Made by a program: the position numbers and the translations under genes. From positions 496,001 to 560,000 of the forward strand of contig JAIXMP010000011.1 of the NCBI GenBank assembly GCA_025677815.1: DNA of 64,000 nt. Reading direction: 5' to 3'. How positions within the stretch are numbered: the stretch's first letter is position 1; each line of letters opens with the position of its first letter. Positions 1 to 13,100 of the stretch are shown in pieces. The notes beneath the pieces were generated by a model, which worked only from the letters and a program-made list of their open reading frames with translations, had not been told where the DNA came from and searched no databases. The DNA comes from Phascolomyces articulosus. Lineage: Eukaryota > Mucoromycota > Mucoromycetes > Mucorales > Lichtheimiaceae.

Positions 1-1034
1 ATGGGCTGGTCGTCATTCCTCGTAGCAAAAGTACTTGTAATATACATCGTTTTACCATTCACCAGGTAGTCTTGAAATGATGATGATGGTATTTTTGTAT
101 CCATATCTATGTCGTGTACTCCATTCACACCTGTCCATGACGGCAAAAACCTGTACTTTTGAATTGCTGAATTATACTCCTTGTCGGCTTTACTTTTATT
201 AAATGCTAAAATGCTGATATCTTTTTTGGCTAAGAGAGCATAAAATCGAATTATCAAGTCTTGGATGGGTTGATCGTAATCGATGTTGATCTGGTCAATG
301 ATATCTGGGAAAAGTTGGATGAGAGCAAATATGCGATCATGGTCTTGAGCGCTTTTCAGTTGATGTGCATGGTATAAAATTCGAGATACACTCCGTTCTT
401 TAAATAGTGGTCTGATTAATGGATAGATTGAATCATGTTGTAAAATATCTTTACTCCATTGATGAGTGTTTTTGCCAACAAGTAGCAATTCCTTCGAATT
501 GACCAATTCTATGAAAGTCCACAGACGTTTGAAATACTGATGTTTTGATAATAAATGAGATTCCTTGTAATAATATTCAGGAATAAATGCAACAGTGCAA
601 TAAGCATTGGTATAAATGCAATGTGTGTTTCGTATTTCGCGTTGCTTATTTTCTTTGTTGTCTTGATCGATGCACATCTGATCGTACCATATATATTTAA
701 TATTGAATTGCTGACATATTTGTTGAATGACCCCTTCAAACTTTACGTAGGTCCGAGAATTGTCCGATCGAAGGATCGTGTGTCCGCCTTGGTCGATTCG
801 TTTTGTTTCCCCAGTGATTTTATGTATTAAAATCTTTCCTGATTGATTCCAGGAGTAGGAAAATGCACAATAACCTTCTTTAATTTGAGAACCATCTACT
901 ACTTCCATGTCGCTGATACGAACAAGTTTGGTGGGCATAAAATCTGGCTTAGGTAAAGCGTGGGGAACTGTCTTGATTAATTTTTCGCGTTTGAAATTAT
1001 TATACCACTGGGTCGCTTCGTATTCAATATACAT
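1..1034 (-). CDS. HET-domain (heterokaryon incompatibility-like) protein, C-terminus cut by window edge
   Basis: An uninterrupted minus-strand frame of 344 codons starts at the ATG at 1034 and is still open at base 1, so the C-terminus is missing. Visible HET-family blocks, in order, are YCAFSYSWNQ (about residue 60), YIWYDQMCIDQDNKENKQRE (about 120), an NAYCTVAFIPEYY strand and RLWTFIELVNSKELLLVG (about 180). These match the usual SYxWG, xxIDxxCIDQ and RxWTxQE motifs, although the usual Gly after SYxW is Asn here. HET domains in other fungi trigger cell death after self/non-self recognition; what this one recognises cannot be told. No signal peptide or membrane segment is seen and no intron is needed. 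A decayed copy lies just upstream at about 2.4-2.7 kb. The family assignment is firm; the role is inferred. Confidence 0.85.
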   Translation of the reverse strand, partial: MYIEYEATQWYNNFKREKLIKTVPHALPKPDFMPTKLVRISDMEVVDGSQIKEGYCAFSYSWNQSGKILIHKITGETKRIDQGGHTILRSDNSRTYVKFEGVIQQICQQFNIKYIWYDQMCIDQDNKENKQREIRNTHCIYTNAYCTVAFIPEYYYKESHLLSKHQYFKRLWTFIELVNSKELLLVGKNTHQWSKDILQHDSIYPLIRPLFKERSVSRILYHAHQLKSAQDHDRIFALIQLFPDIIDQINIDYDQPIQDLIIRFYALLAKKDISILAFNKSKADKEYNSAIQKYRFLPSWTGVNGVHDIDMDTKIPSSSFQDYLVNGKTMYITSTFATRNDDQP

Positions 1035-2424
1035 TCTTTATTTTCTGTATTATGGTCTAAAGTAAGCTTATCAAGTCATCCGTTTAAATAATCAATTGTA
1101 TAAATTTTTAAAGTTTTAAAGAAAAGTCTCTACTTACAATTCAAATAGATAGCAAAGATAATGTAGATACCCCTAGAAAGATGATACTGTAATGGTCCAA
1201 TTTTTTTAAAAACTTTTAAGATGTCTTATATTATCAAATAAATAGAGTGATTTTGTAGAGACAGTCGATAGTTAGTAAGTATGTTATGATGAAGTTAAAT
1301 ATTAAAAAGGCTGCAAAGAAGAAAAGAACAAAAAGAGCGAAAAAACAATGTTTCGCTCGAAAGAATTCACTTATATTTATACCCTGAATCGTGTAACATC
1401 TTACAATTAGCTGAGCCGAAAATGAATTTGTGAAAACGTAAGAATCTTTGACTATCCCTCTTCCCTCAATTAAATCAGTTGGATAATATGAATTGTTCTG
1501 GTATATTTTTATAATTACGTATTTGTTATCATTAAATCATAAATCAAGGCAAGAGAGGAATAATAATTGCGTTAAGAAGCAAAAAAGAAAAAAGCGGGGC
1601 TATTCAGGTTTACATAAACGTGAGTAAGACTCGTATCGTTATTTTTATAATATAATGACTCAACATTAGTGTTAGCTTTGAGACTGTTAAGCCCAGATTG
1701 TCAGCTGATCCCACCTGAAGAAACCCCAACTCTTTGGGGCACATACAGGTTTTTGTTATATATATGATATTGTCCTGCACAATCGTCCGTTCAACCTTCT
1801 TTCTTGAAACAAGAGGAAGTCATACAAGCAGTTATTTATATTTCTACTTAAAATATACTACTTTAGAGATATATGCTACATTGAACGTTCAAAACTACTG
1901 TATAACAACATATAGATGGTAGCATTAGCTTAACTAAAAGATAAAAGTATAAAAGATCATTTGGTAGACAGTGTATGGTGTATACCATTGATTGAATTAG
2001 AACTAAAAATTTAGTAACACTTAGCCCACATGCATGTGTGTATTCGAAGATAATTTGTCGAAATAATAATACCATGCAGTCATTCCCTTGGTGACATAAA
2101 AATATGACATGACCGCGTGGGGAATGATTACACATACATTCAATGTACCATTTTAACTAAACATGGAATGCATGGTATGCTCCTTGATTTTCCCAACAGT
2201 ATGTTCCTGTTGATGCTGTGATTTTAATTGTGATGTTGATGTTACATATCTTTCTTGATAATATTACCGTTTATCAATAGTATGTTGAATAGGAAGAAGA
2301 GAAGGAAACAACTTTAATTTTCAGTAATTCTATCTACTGTAAAATAAAATAACAATTAGTCAGAATAGTCTAGTAATCTCTCGCGCATGGTAAATATTCA
2401 ATGTATATCTGTTAATGCTGTTTG
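1035..2424. other. Intergenic, AT-rich; no gene supported
   Basis: This stretch lies upstream of the HET gene. Only short unrelated open frames occur. The first about 100 bases upstream of the HET start resemble the bases upstream of the relic (a GTAAGCT...GTCTCT stretch is recognisable at both 1060-1130 and 2730-2800), which suggests the duplication included promoter DNA. Confidence 0.5.
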
Positions 2425-2640
2425 TTTTCCATAGTCAGTGAATTTGTGTTTGGCATTGTCAATACGTTCATATCCTCCAGTGTCTTGTTCCTTTACAGAT
2501 TCGCGCGATTACTGATTCCAAGAATACAATAGGGTACAGTATCATCCTTCCTTTTATACTTGAGCTCCATTCATGTCAGAAGTACAAGCAAGTTTGGTGG
2601 ACATAAATTTGATTTGAATAGCACACCAGGAACAGTGTAG
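2425..2640 (-). pseudogene. Decayed tandem copy of the HET-domain gene
   Basis: Minus-strand translation between 2640 and 2425 aligns residue by residue with residues 23-90 of the HET protein at 1-1034. The relic reads FMSTKLACTSDMNGAQV, stop, KEG, stop, YCTLLYSWNQ, stop, then TGGYERIDNAKH. The intact gene reads FMPTKLVRISDMEVVDGSQI, KEG, YCAFSYSWNQ, TGETKRIDQGGH. At least three in-frame stops interrupt it. The upstream TVPG/TVPH block is also conserved but lies in another frame. The HET domain core beyond this point cannot be followed. It is a dead paralogue made by tandem duplication. Confidence 0.8.
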
Positions 2641-3371
2641 GTATAACAATTTTGTCGATGATTTTCAATACCAATATAGAGAGAGTATCAATGGTAATTA
2701 ATGTATATTCATGATCTGTTTTATATGTGCAAAGTAAGCTGTTGTCAAAAGTCGGTTAAATAGTTGTATATAAAAATCGAAAGTCTCTTTAATTATAGTT
2801 ATTATCGATAGTAAATACATGAGAGCTGAAGAAAGTTTAAAAAATTGCAAGTGTGTACACAAAGGACCTGTTCATTATAAGATTTTATTATGCTTCTTTA
2901 AGTGTAACAGGTTTACAGATTATGTTGCCAAGGCTTGGAATGTAAACAAATGACTACCATCGCACTGATTTATATATATGAATGAGTATAACCAATTTTG
3001 TGTGACATACAAGTTTCATTGATTTGATTTCTTTTTTTAAAATTGCAGACTAGAAAGAGAAAAAGTGGTGTCGAGAAACAAAAAATAATTTTTTATCCTT
3101 TATACAAAAAACAAAGCATGTAATACTAGTATGTTCAAGAATGAATCCAACGACTATTCTTATGTAACTATTTGTAGGAGGAGTTGTCAAGCAAGAAAGC
3201 ACATAGCATTACCCTTGTAGACCTTTTCTACTGTCACTGAAGAAAAGCGGATGAAAAAGCAAGTAACAATGAAGGAGTTTGTTTGGAAAGCGATATTCAT
3301 GAAGTATTGTATGTATTGATGGACAAAACTGTAATCCAAGTAATAAGTTTGTATTATATATACTCATAATC
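2641..3371. other. Intergenic, upstream of the HET relic; nothing recognisable
   Basis: AT-rich DNA without a supported gene. The first about 120 bases (to about 2760) retain weak similarity to the upstream region of the intact HET gene. Confidence 0.4.
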
Positions 3372-3910
3372 ATGAATACTTTATTTATTAGAGCCATTAT
3401 TCAAGATATTTTATTATTAAAAGAACTCCGACATTCAGACCTTATACGAGGACACTTCACGGACAAGGTATTAACTGTATTGTCCAAGCATTTCACCAGT
3501 CAATTGTATGATAGCACCAAAACATTTGATGTAACCACTGCGAGTGCTGTAAGTTCCTTATTATGCATAAGTATTATTGAATTACGTACTGGAATGTGAT
3601 GTGCGATTCTTAATTTATAGGTTCCTTCACAGTGAGGTCCATGCACAATCATGCCGATCGCGATAACTGTAGCACCGCCTAATTAATGTTGATGAGGAAA
3701 AATTTCAGATAATGATGGAAGTCAAATTATTCTGTCTATGTTGACGGATGAAAATTTTAAATCATACAGGAGGCTAATACTGCAGGTTTACTGCTGAACA
3801 TTATGCCAAATAGGTATTCGTTGAAGTTTGGACGGGCAGCTGGTGGAGAGTTGGTGGTCGAAGCTAGACAAGAGTTGAATGAAAAATGTATGCTCAGGAA
3901 GATATAGTGT
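3372..3910 (+). pseudogene. Unassigned coding debris, possibly an old gene or transposon fragment
   Basis: Two plus-strand stretches have a protein-like composition. One at 3372-3570 includes FTDKVLTVLSKHFTSQLYD. One at 3768-3908 includes EANTAGLLLNIMPNRYSLKF followed by GRAAGGELVVEARQELNEK. They lie in different frames and are separated by stops. No start, splice pattern or known family could be recognised. They are listed because the second is far less AT-biased than its surroundings. Function unknown. Confidence 0.25.
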
Positions 3911-3939
3911 TCAGTAGATGTAAGTCAAATTAAAAAACT

Positions 3940-4115
3940 TGATTGTGCCAAAGTATAATTCATGCAATGCCAAATTGAAAATATGGCTTGCGCCAATATG
4001 AAAAATCAAATGCTTAGTAAAAAATATCTTCAGCCAATCGAATTTTCATCACACGCCAAGTTAAAATCTCCATATGGACCAAATAGAAATTCGTGCCACG
4101 CCAGATTGAAAAGGT
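3940..4115. repeat. Short degenerate tandem repeat with core GCCAAATTGAAAAT
   Basis: Five or six imperfect copies of a GCCAA(A/G)TTGAAAA core recur at irregular 20-65 bp spacing (near 3946, 3966, 3989, 4033, 4056 and 4095). The copies are diverged, and no open frame explains the periodicity. Confidence 0.4.
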
Positions 4116-6320
4116 AGGTGTGCCTATCATTAGTGGAAGCTCTGTAACTTGGTAATGAAGAATCGTCATCTACGAGTAAGTGTATATATTTAATCTCTTA
4201 ATAATAAGCACATCAGATAATATTCCCGTCTTCTTCTTGATATAGTGAAAAGTTACTTCACTTTTCCTTTTTGATGATTTTCCAATGAGGTTTTTTCTTA
4301 TATAGATTTCACAGTCAGCCAATGGTGGTTGAAAACAGTTTGTATCTTGAATCAAAGCTCTTATATGGAGATACCAACACATTTTCAATCGAGAGCATTG
4401 TATTATTCCATTATTTGTATTTTGAATTTACATTTATGCATACCTATTATCGTTTTGAAGGGATAGCGAGTAAAGTAATAGTATTATTGCAATAATAAAT
4501 AAATAAAAGTTGTCTACCTGTGTTATTGTATGACTGAAGTACAAAATTGTACCTGCGTTACATAATGACAAATAATAAGAGTATTTTATAAAGAACAATA
4601 CCTGCAAGTTCCCGATTTTCGCTCACTCCATCCGTAGCGGAAGTGTCACCTAAATAGGTTCCGTGAAGAAGATGGAAATGCAGGAAATCTTTAGCTTTAC
4701 TTGATTTATTATACAATATATATGAGATAATAAAAGCTTTCTCTATAATAAAAAAAATATTAGAAAACGCTTCTTTAAACATGGATTACCAGTACGTATG
4801 AATAAGTATATATTACTATTTCAATTAGATTTATTTATATAATCTACTATTATAATAGTGTTTATATATGATCAGATACCTATTAGACGTATGAATATTC
4901 ATCAGAAATGCTTTACATCGCTTTTCGCTTAATTCAAATAATCTATTTACGTGCTATCAGTTTCAATGAAAACACGGGCCATATTCATAGAACACCAAAA
5001 GTTCAACATATAATGGTGCATATAAAATTACTTTTTAAGGATTAGAATTAAAATAATATACTTATCAAATTCATCATTTCCTTCCGTTTCTTTATTGTGC
5101 ATTGTTCAATGTCTTTTTTTATGCTTTGGTGTACGAGCCAGCATGATGTTCTTAATTGACTTTTATATTATATAATTGCCTGTTCAGGAGTAGTAGCATA
5201 AATTTAGTAGGATCATCATGGTATATACTAGAAAGGCATTCAGTTAATTTATTTATGCAAAAAAAAAGGCATCTCCTTTTTTAAACAAATGACTATGCAT
5301 TGCAAATTATTTATGTTGTTATTGTAGATAATATAAAAAAATGAAGACTAAGAAGCTAATTAATCCCAAACAACAACTTTTATCGTTGTACAATAGAGAT
5401 CATCATCATCATCATTATTATTATTATTACGACGCCCATTTCCATTTATAAAAAGAAGGGTAGCAACGGAATGGAATGGGGCCAAGATTCATGGTAACAC
5501 AGCAGCATTTTATTAGGATTATTATGGGGAAGGGGCCATCGCATTGATGTTTTTTTAATCGATTTACAATATGCAGTCTGATGGACACTTGTAAACAAGT
5601 TATTCATAGCAATCGTCAATGCAAAAAAAAAAAAAAATCGATCCTTTTATGCGATTGACATCCATGAGCAACGTAACACTATTAAACAACTTTTTTTTAG
5701 TGTCATAAATAAACTCGAGATAGTTATGGCGCCTCCCTCCCCCCCCACTTTTTTAAAATACCATATGCATCTATTTGTAACAATGTGGGCGGGATTGTAC
5801 GTTTATTATTTTTATTTTAACTGGACTAATATATAAGTTTTGGTTCATGTAAGACTTTCCATAAAGTCTTTAGAAAATAAACTAATTGTCAGATAGTAAA
5901 AGATGTCAGGAACAAAAATATTATTGTTGGCCAGGATCGTTTAAGCACTTATTGATTAATGAATTTAATTAATATTGGGGAACGCGTCCATTTTTTATAC
6001 AGTGCAAAAATTATATTTATCATTATTTAGTAAAAAGGGTTTTTCAACGCCTCTTTATCATTATACCTAAAGGTATTAGTTGTCGACAACCATGATTGAC
6101 ATAATGAAAAACAGCTGCTATGACAATCCATTTGAAAACACGAACATTTTTGTTACGGGTAAAAGCTTGATTTTGAATTCCATTTTATATAGGTTAGCCA
6201 ATCATATTGCTCCATGTGCAACTTCAATCAAGCAAGTTTTGCATTGCCCTATTATTATTTTTTCTTCGCTTCGATCCTCCCTCCCCTTCCTTCTCATTTC
6301 GTAATCCTCTGTTTCCAACC
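4116..6320. other. Intergenic; no gene supported
   Basis: AT-rich sequence with several homopolymers (poly-A near 5622, poly-C near 5740) and a run of ATC/ATT triplets near 5400. Two short minus-strand open frames (4170-4388, 4558-4782) have no recognisable motif. The last about 100 bases before 6321 are pyrimidine-rich and probably contain the OST3 promoter and leader. Confidence 0.4.
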
Positions 6321-7786
6321 ATGAGAAGTACAGTACTATTCCTGGTGGCTGTACTGTTGGCTTGTGTCGTAGCACAGGATGCAAAGACAAAGCGACTCGA
6401 AGGAATGGCAAAAAGTAACAATGGTCTCATCAAACTTAATTCAAACACGTATAGTCAATTCACAGAAGGCAAACGAAGCTATGGCATTGTTGTATTATTA
6501 ACTGCTTTGGACGATTATTTCAAATGTGTGCCATGCCGGTAATTAAGAAGAAGAAAAAAAAGGATCCTTGACGAATTATATATATTATTTTATATTATGA
6601 AATACGGAAGAACTCATCTCCACCATTTATCCCTTATAAACGCGTATATAGTGAGTTTGACCCTGAATATAAATTGGTAGCATCCAGTTTCCAAAAGACA
6701 AAGGATTCGTCACGTGTGTTTTTCGGTCATTTGGATTTTAAGGATGGCCAAGCTATTTACCAAAAGGTGAGGAATGAAAGATATATTGGATTGTCTGACA
6801 TGGATAGAATGAAGAAGGATGATATTCATATTGGGAACCAAAATTATTATTTCTTAGCTCGGTCTTCAAACTGCACCCAATGTTCTTTACTTTCCTCCAA
6901 CTAAACCTGGCAATACCAAGATTCAACCTGTCAAATACGATCTTTCGAAAAAGTATGTCATTTGGAAGAGGAAGAAGAAAGAGAGAAAATAGATATTGAT
7001 ATACCTGGGATGAATATTTCTGTTGCTGTTTTTTTTCTTAATAGTGGGTTTGTTGCTGAGAAGTTTGCCGAGTTTTTATCACGAGAAGTTGGAGCTCCTG
7101 TTCCTGTAACGCGACCTTTCAACTATTTTGCACTTGGTATTAAAATATTTGGTGTTGCTGGTGTTGCTGCTATTCTTAAACTTTTATATCGTTATGTGGG
7201 CACCATCCTTTTCCATCGCAATACATGGGCTGCTCTTTCTATCATTACTATTCTTATTATGACATCAGGTCATATGTGGAATCAAATACGAAAGCCTCCG
7301 TATGTGATGCCTGGTCAAGGTGGTAAAATCAATTTTGTCGCTGGAGGGTAAGTAAAATTCTTTTGCTGAGTGAATTGTTGATGGGATACATGGGAATAGT
7401 ATTTTCCTTTTTCCGAATATATTCTCCATATACCTAACATGATCCACTTTTATATAGATTCCAACAACAACTTGGTTTGGAATCACGTCTTGTTGCAGCT
7501 ACTTGTAAGTTTATCATATATATATAATGCAAAAAAGAAAGATTGAATATAGAGGATGTTCTCGGAATCAAAAGGACTTACCTATATATTTTTTCCGTGG
7601 ATAATAGACGGCCTTCTTGCCATGGCAACCATTTGCTTGGCAGTTTTTGTACCCAAAATGCAACAAAAGACCAACCAACGTATCAGTGCTTATATTTGGG
7701 TTTTATGTATTTTGATTGTATTTAGTGCGTTAATGAATCTTTTTAGAATCAAAAATGGAGCTTATCCCTTCCATATCTTTTTCTAA
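6321..7786 (+). CDS. OST3: Oligosaccharyltransferase OST3/OST6-type subunit
   Basis: Six exons: 6321-6538, 6652-6766, 6858-6952, 7045-7347, 7458-7504 and 7608-7786, giving 318 residues. Residues 1-19 form a signal peptide ending VVAQ. A lumenal thioredoxin-like domain follows, with the redox motif C69-VP-C72 split from the rest by the first intron, then FDPEYKLVASSF and an FFGHLDF strand. Four hydrophobic segments follow (starting near FALGIKIFGVAGVAAI, AALSIITILIM, LLAMATICLAVFV and AYIWVLCILIVFSAL). In this family the CxxC subunit forms transient disulfides with nascent glycoproteins in the ER and helps the STT3 catalytic subunit glycosylate sites near cysteines. Length and topology are normal. 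OST3 and OST6 cannot be separated by eye. Confidence 0.92.
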
Positions 7787-10101
7787 TAGATTTGTTTTTT
7801 TTCTATCATTTTTTCTCAAGAAGCTTGTTTGAAAAAATACCCACATGTTATTTTTATTTCATTACTATTTCTTTTTTGTATACATGCACACATTTACACA
7901 TACATAAACAGTTGTTGGGTTCCAAGATCTAGACCTTTTTAGTCTTTTTTTTATATAAATGTTGAATTTCGTTCTTCAATAAGGTATATTGAAGAGGGGG
8001 GGTTATCTATGTAATATTTTATAGATGTTTAAATAAGATATATCTTTTTTTTGGATAAAGAAACTAAAAGAAAGAGTGGATAAAAATGATTGACGGGTTT
8101 TTACTTGTCCATCTTTTTCTTTTTTGAGGGTGTTGAAAAAGAAGTCGATTGAAAAAGAGCTATTGCCAAGGTGTATGTAGGTAGCAAGTAGTACAATTTC
8201 TTTTAGCTATTAAAATCGCGTGGATTTTGTACACCTTTTATTTTTCTCGTATGTAATCAATCAATTATAATCAATCAATTATTGTCCTTTATAATAATTA
8301 TTGATTATAAATTGAACAAGCGGAAAAAGGCTTCTTCTTTCTTTCTTTCTTTCTTAGCTGTGTTATTATATTTATAGAGTTCCGATTAATCAATAAATAT
8401 TTATCAATTGATTAATAAAGAAATAAACTTTATTTTCTACAATTATGATGTAATTTAGAAATGATCCATACTTCATCTTTGATTAGTGAAGAAGAAGAAT
8501 AAAGAATATCAAGCATTGCTCGGCATGGCTATTATTGGGAAATGCTACAGCAAAACTGTTGTAAAAAGATGGCATCATCTAAAAATCACAAGACAAAACC
8601 ATAAAATCAGATGTATTTTTAAAATAGAGTAAGATATTGCTGACAGTTTACAAAAATTGACAGTTTGTTAAAAATGTATTAAATATAACCAACATATTAC
8701 ATCCGGTCAGATCCGCCTATTATTTTAAGTGCCCATCTAAATGATAACATCAAATATATCTTTATCCGTAAAAACGATCAGGAAGAAGAAAAAGACAATA
8801 GATGGCATTTTTTTTGTGGCGTGCTATACCTTAAACATACTTGTATAATAACTTTAACAGTGAAACAGACGTTTAAAAAAAGGAAGTTTGGTAATTTACG
8901 ATGAAGAAAGAGGAAATAATAGGATCATCTTTTCCATTAAGTAACGATTTTTTTTTTGGGGGGGAAGAGAGAATTTTCTTTATAAATTGATTGAGATCGT
9001 GGTCTGTGTTACCAATCAAGAAACATGGTCAAACGTTTTTATTTTACAATAAGAATGATTTTATTTTAAACTTTATTATGTTGATTATACAAAAGAACTT
9101 GTTCATAAAAAGAAAAAAGGATCTTCCAACAGTATATCCAAAAATAGTGTGAAAAATAATAAAATAAAATGAATGGGGCATGTACCTTCACAAGAATGTA
9201 TAATAACGATTGATATTTTTATATGAAAAATAAGACAGTTGAAATAGACATGGACCGGGCCACTTTTTCAAAATCGTAAATCATTTCAGTTGTACAAAGG
9301 CATGTGAGTACAAAAAGGAATTGACTTTTGAACAAAAGGTTTTTAGTGACCAAGATAGATTTTTTCCTTTTGCCCGCGCCCACGCGGCCTATTCTTCTTA
9401 AAAGTTACCTGTTATTGTATCTATCTGTCAATATGATCTTTTGATTCTACTATAGGTTTAATTAGAGATATTACTTAGTGTGTGACATATCATTTATAAT
9501 CAATATTATTAGCTATTATTTCTCCTAAAATATAACAACATACCCTAGTTATATATTGTAGAACAATGGAGTAGTTGATTATTTCAGCATGACATCGATC
9601 GGTGTGTGTATGTGTGTGAGTTAAACAAGTGAGCAACAAAAAAACAACAACTAATTACGCCCATCAGTGATACACACGTTGTAACACACTACTTGAAAAA
9701 AATACTACACCTTCAACTCTATCGGAGCTGCTTTTATATACATCCCCCCCCCTTCCTTTGATAATAATGCCTTATAACTTATACGGTAGTCGGGTTCTTT
9801 CTATTTATGGTGTCAGACAACAAGACTAATGGTGTTACATGCAACCGATCCAAAGGGAAATATATATAATAATAATGCAACCAACAGCCAACCAACAAAC
9901 TTCGGGATGGAAAAGGGGTTGTGTTGGGGGAGTAGGAATCTTTTTGGTCTGGACAAGTTAAAATCATATCACAAACCAAACCTTTTCTTCTTCTTCTTTC
10001 TTTCATTTTCATTACAAAAAACAACTTCTTTTCATCTTATACCCTTTTTTCTTTTTTTTCTTTTTTTTTTACTTTTTATAATATAAATATATATAATAAT
10101 A
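7787..10101. other. Intergenic, 2.3 kb
   Basis: No gene seen. It contains AT-rich palindromic stretches (ATCAATCAATTAT repeats near 8260), a CTTT microsatellite near 8336-8352 and a T-run directly joined to a G-run near 8948-8965. Pyrimidine tracts near 9985-10070 precede the next gene and probably belong to its promoter or leader. Confidence 0.4.
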
Positions 10102-13100
10102 ATGACAACAACACAAGCAATTCCTTTGATTATTCATCATCCTACTTCTTGGACAACATCATCACAGCAACAGTAAGTTATTCATAATTATACTACGTGT
10201 TCAATTAGAAATTTTTATCCATATTATTATTTGTCATTTTATCTATAAAAGTAACTCACTATTAAATCATCATAGAACAACAACAACAACATCCAATACT
10301 ACGACAATGACGACTGAAGGTGTAGTAGATAGATCTGAAGAAGAAGAAGAGCAAACCTCTGTGATTGTAGTTGAATCAAACGGGGAAAAAGTAGTCCTTC
10401 CTCGAGAAACAGCTATTGCTATGCCAGAAGGCCAGCATCATCATTCACGTTGTAATTCCGTTGTACCACCCAATTTGAATGCTACCGAAGGAGGTCGTGA
10501 ACGCGCAGCCCTTGCCACTGTTTTTGGTGTACAAGAATATACTGAGTCTAATACATTTTGGGAACGATATCAGGAAGAAATGGCAGCATTAGCAGCTGCA
10601 AAAAAAGCAAAACAACAAGAAGAACTTCTTAAAAAGAAAAAAAATGCATTGCAGGCCGATGCTCATAATAGACGTCATAATAATACCACAACACCATCAT
10701 CCTCATCTTCAGCACCTACACCACCACCAAAAAAACATGTTATTGCACGAAAACCGGTGCCTGGATCCTCATCTCCCGCAACAGCAGCACCACCTTTACC
10801 ACCACCACTTCAAATTGATAGTACATCAGCTGCTTTCAAACCTTTACCTGACATTCCCAATGTCAGTAAATTCAATGATTTTTTGATTGAGGATGAACAT
10901 GGAACTGATTTAATGTTTCCAGCAAGTCCTTCTTCTGTCTTGCTTCATACATTGGCACCAGCACCTTCTGATCAATGTATGACTGAATCTTCAGCTCGTT
11001 CTTCTATTTTATTGATAGAAGAGGATCCTATCAATGCTGTGGTTTATCCACCCAAATTATTTATTGGTTATCCGCCGGCTATCTTTGATATGTTAAAATC
11101 AGATGAGGATGAACGCATTATTGTATGGGGACCAGATCCAACATATGATGAAACTATGGCTTCGTCACCTACTACACTCAGTGATCAAGAATCCATTCTT
11201 TCGTCAGCCACCATTTCCAAAAGCAACAACAGTAAACCATCCACACCTTCCATTCAAGGCTTTTCCACCAATGCTACTGCTCATAATAGCAACAACAATA
11301 ACAACAACAGCAGCAACAATGGTAACAACACCAGTTTCAACAGTGTGGGCATTAGTAATACAAGTTACAACAATATTCTTCATGGTGGTAGTACTGGTAA
11401 ACGTCGATCCAATCTTGTCAATTCAGCGCGCATGTCTGCTCAATCCTTGTTTGCCGATGGTATCAATCGATTGAGTCGGCAAAAGAGTTTACCTACCAAG
11501 ATGATACGACCTCGTTTGCGTCTTGAGGATGTACCTCCTCCATCTCCTGGAAATAACAATACGACAAGTGGTCGAAGTACCCCTCGTTTGTTGAAACGAG
11601 CTAGTTTTACAATGAAACATCGTCTTTCAGATGAAGAATTACGACCTTTACCTCCAGCACCTACTTCTATTGCACCTCAACGCGTTATCGAAGCTGCTTC
11701 GGTTGAAAAACTGGTTGAAAAATTGACAAATAGTTTAGGTAAGCAATGAAATTCTTCTATACTAGAATTTATCAATTTGGAGAGAGTACTAATGATAATT
11801 GTTGATATTATTAGATTATACGCTCATGACGGACTTCTTCCTGACCTATCGAACTTTTATTTCCCCAACACAACTGTGCAAATTACTGATCCTCCGCTTT
11901 CGATGGGCGTTGGAGAGTGACCGAGACGATCGTCGGGTTGTCCGAATTAGGTAAAGTATCATATTAAAAAATTAAACTTTTTTTGTTTGTTTTTTTCGTT
12001 TCGGGGTGGGGACAGAAAGAATAAAATGGATTGGGAACCCTTGCAGGGGAGAGAGAAAAAAAAGAAAAAGGAAATTATAACCTAATCTTTCTATTATTTT
12101 TTTAGGACCTTTGTTGTGATGCGTCATTGGTTATTAAATTATTTTGTTCATGATTTTATCCCTTGTCGTGAATTACGTGTCATTTTGACCACCTTTCTGA
12201 ATTCATTACCACAATATACATTGGTCCAGCAATCCCCTCGAGATCAACGTATTGTGCGTGGTTTGAAAAAGGTCGTCCGTAGTCTCAAAACGGTTCACTA
12301 TGGTCCACAGCAACAACAAGCCAAGGCTTCTGATCTTGAATTGATGGATAAATCCACATGGGTAGAAAGTAGCGCGTCTGCTACACAAGCCAACCCTTTA
12401 TTGGATGGGTTACGAAACAGTGTCTTGGGGGATGACAATGCTTCTTTAGATAGTGATTTAAGTCCTGGTAATTCTGAAGTGACACCTGAAGAATTGGATC
12501 AAGAGCCTGTGTTTAGTGTTGCCAATGAATCCACAGCGGATTGGAGTAGTGAGGATCAGGCCATGGCCAAGCTTCAATATGAACGACGTCGACGTGAAGA
12601 AGAAGAGGAACGACAACGGGCTGAATTTTTCACAAGTAGTATGCTGACCAATGAAAGTAGTGATATCCTAAGTTTGGTCCATCCAACCTCGGGTAGCACA
12701 CAAGAAGGAAGTGGATTTTTATCCTCCACCTCGGATTTTATGCTTAACACACCTACGCATTCTGCTATTGTGGAAAAGAAACAACAAGCAAACAAACGTC
12801 CTCAATTACCATCGGAATATATTGCCGCTATGACCCATGCTGCCATGTTAAAAGCACAACCTCAAGAAGCTGCTACAACCAAAGCCAAGAAATACATTCC
12901 TGCTACTATTATTCATGATATGAATACACCTGATATTGATCGTCATATTCGTCGTATTCCATCCAGTAAATGGTGCAAGGCAACACCGGAAGAAAATCCT
13001 ACGTATAACAAAAACAGTCAAATCAACAAGGAAGGAGGAGCCACAGAGCAGCAACTGCAACAAGGGCAAGCACCTGCCATTGGATTGGCTCGTAAACTTT

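Noticed and set aside
4170..4782. Two short minus-strand frames
   Set aside because: No start context, splice signals or family resemblance.
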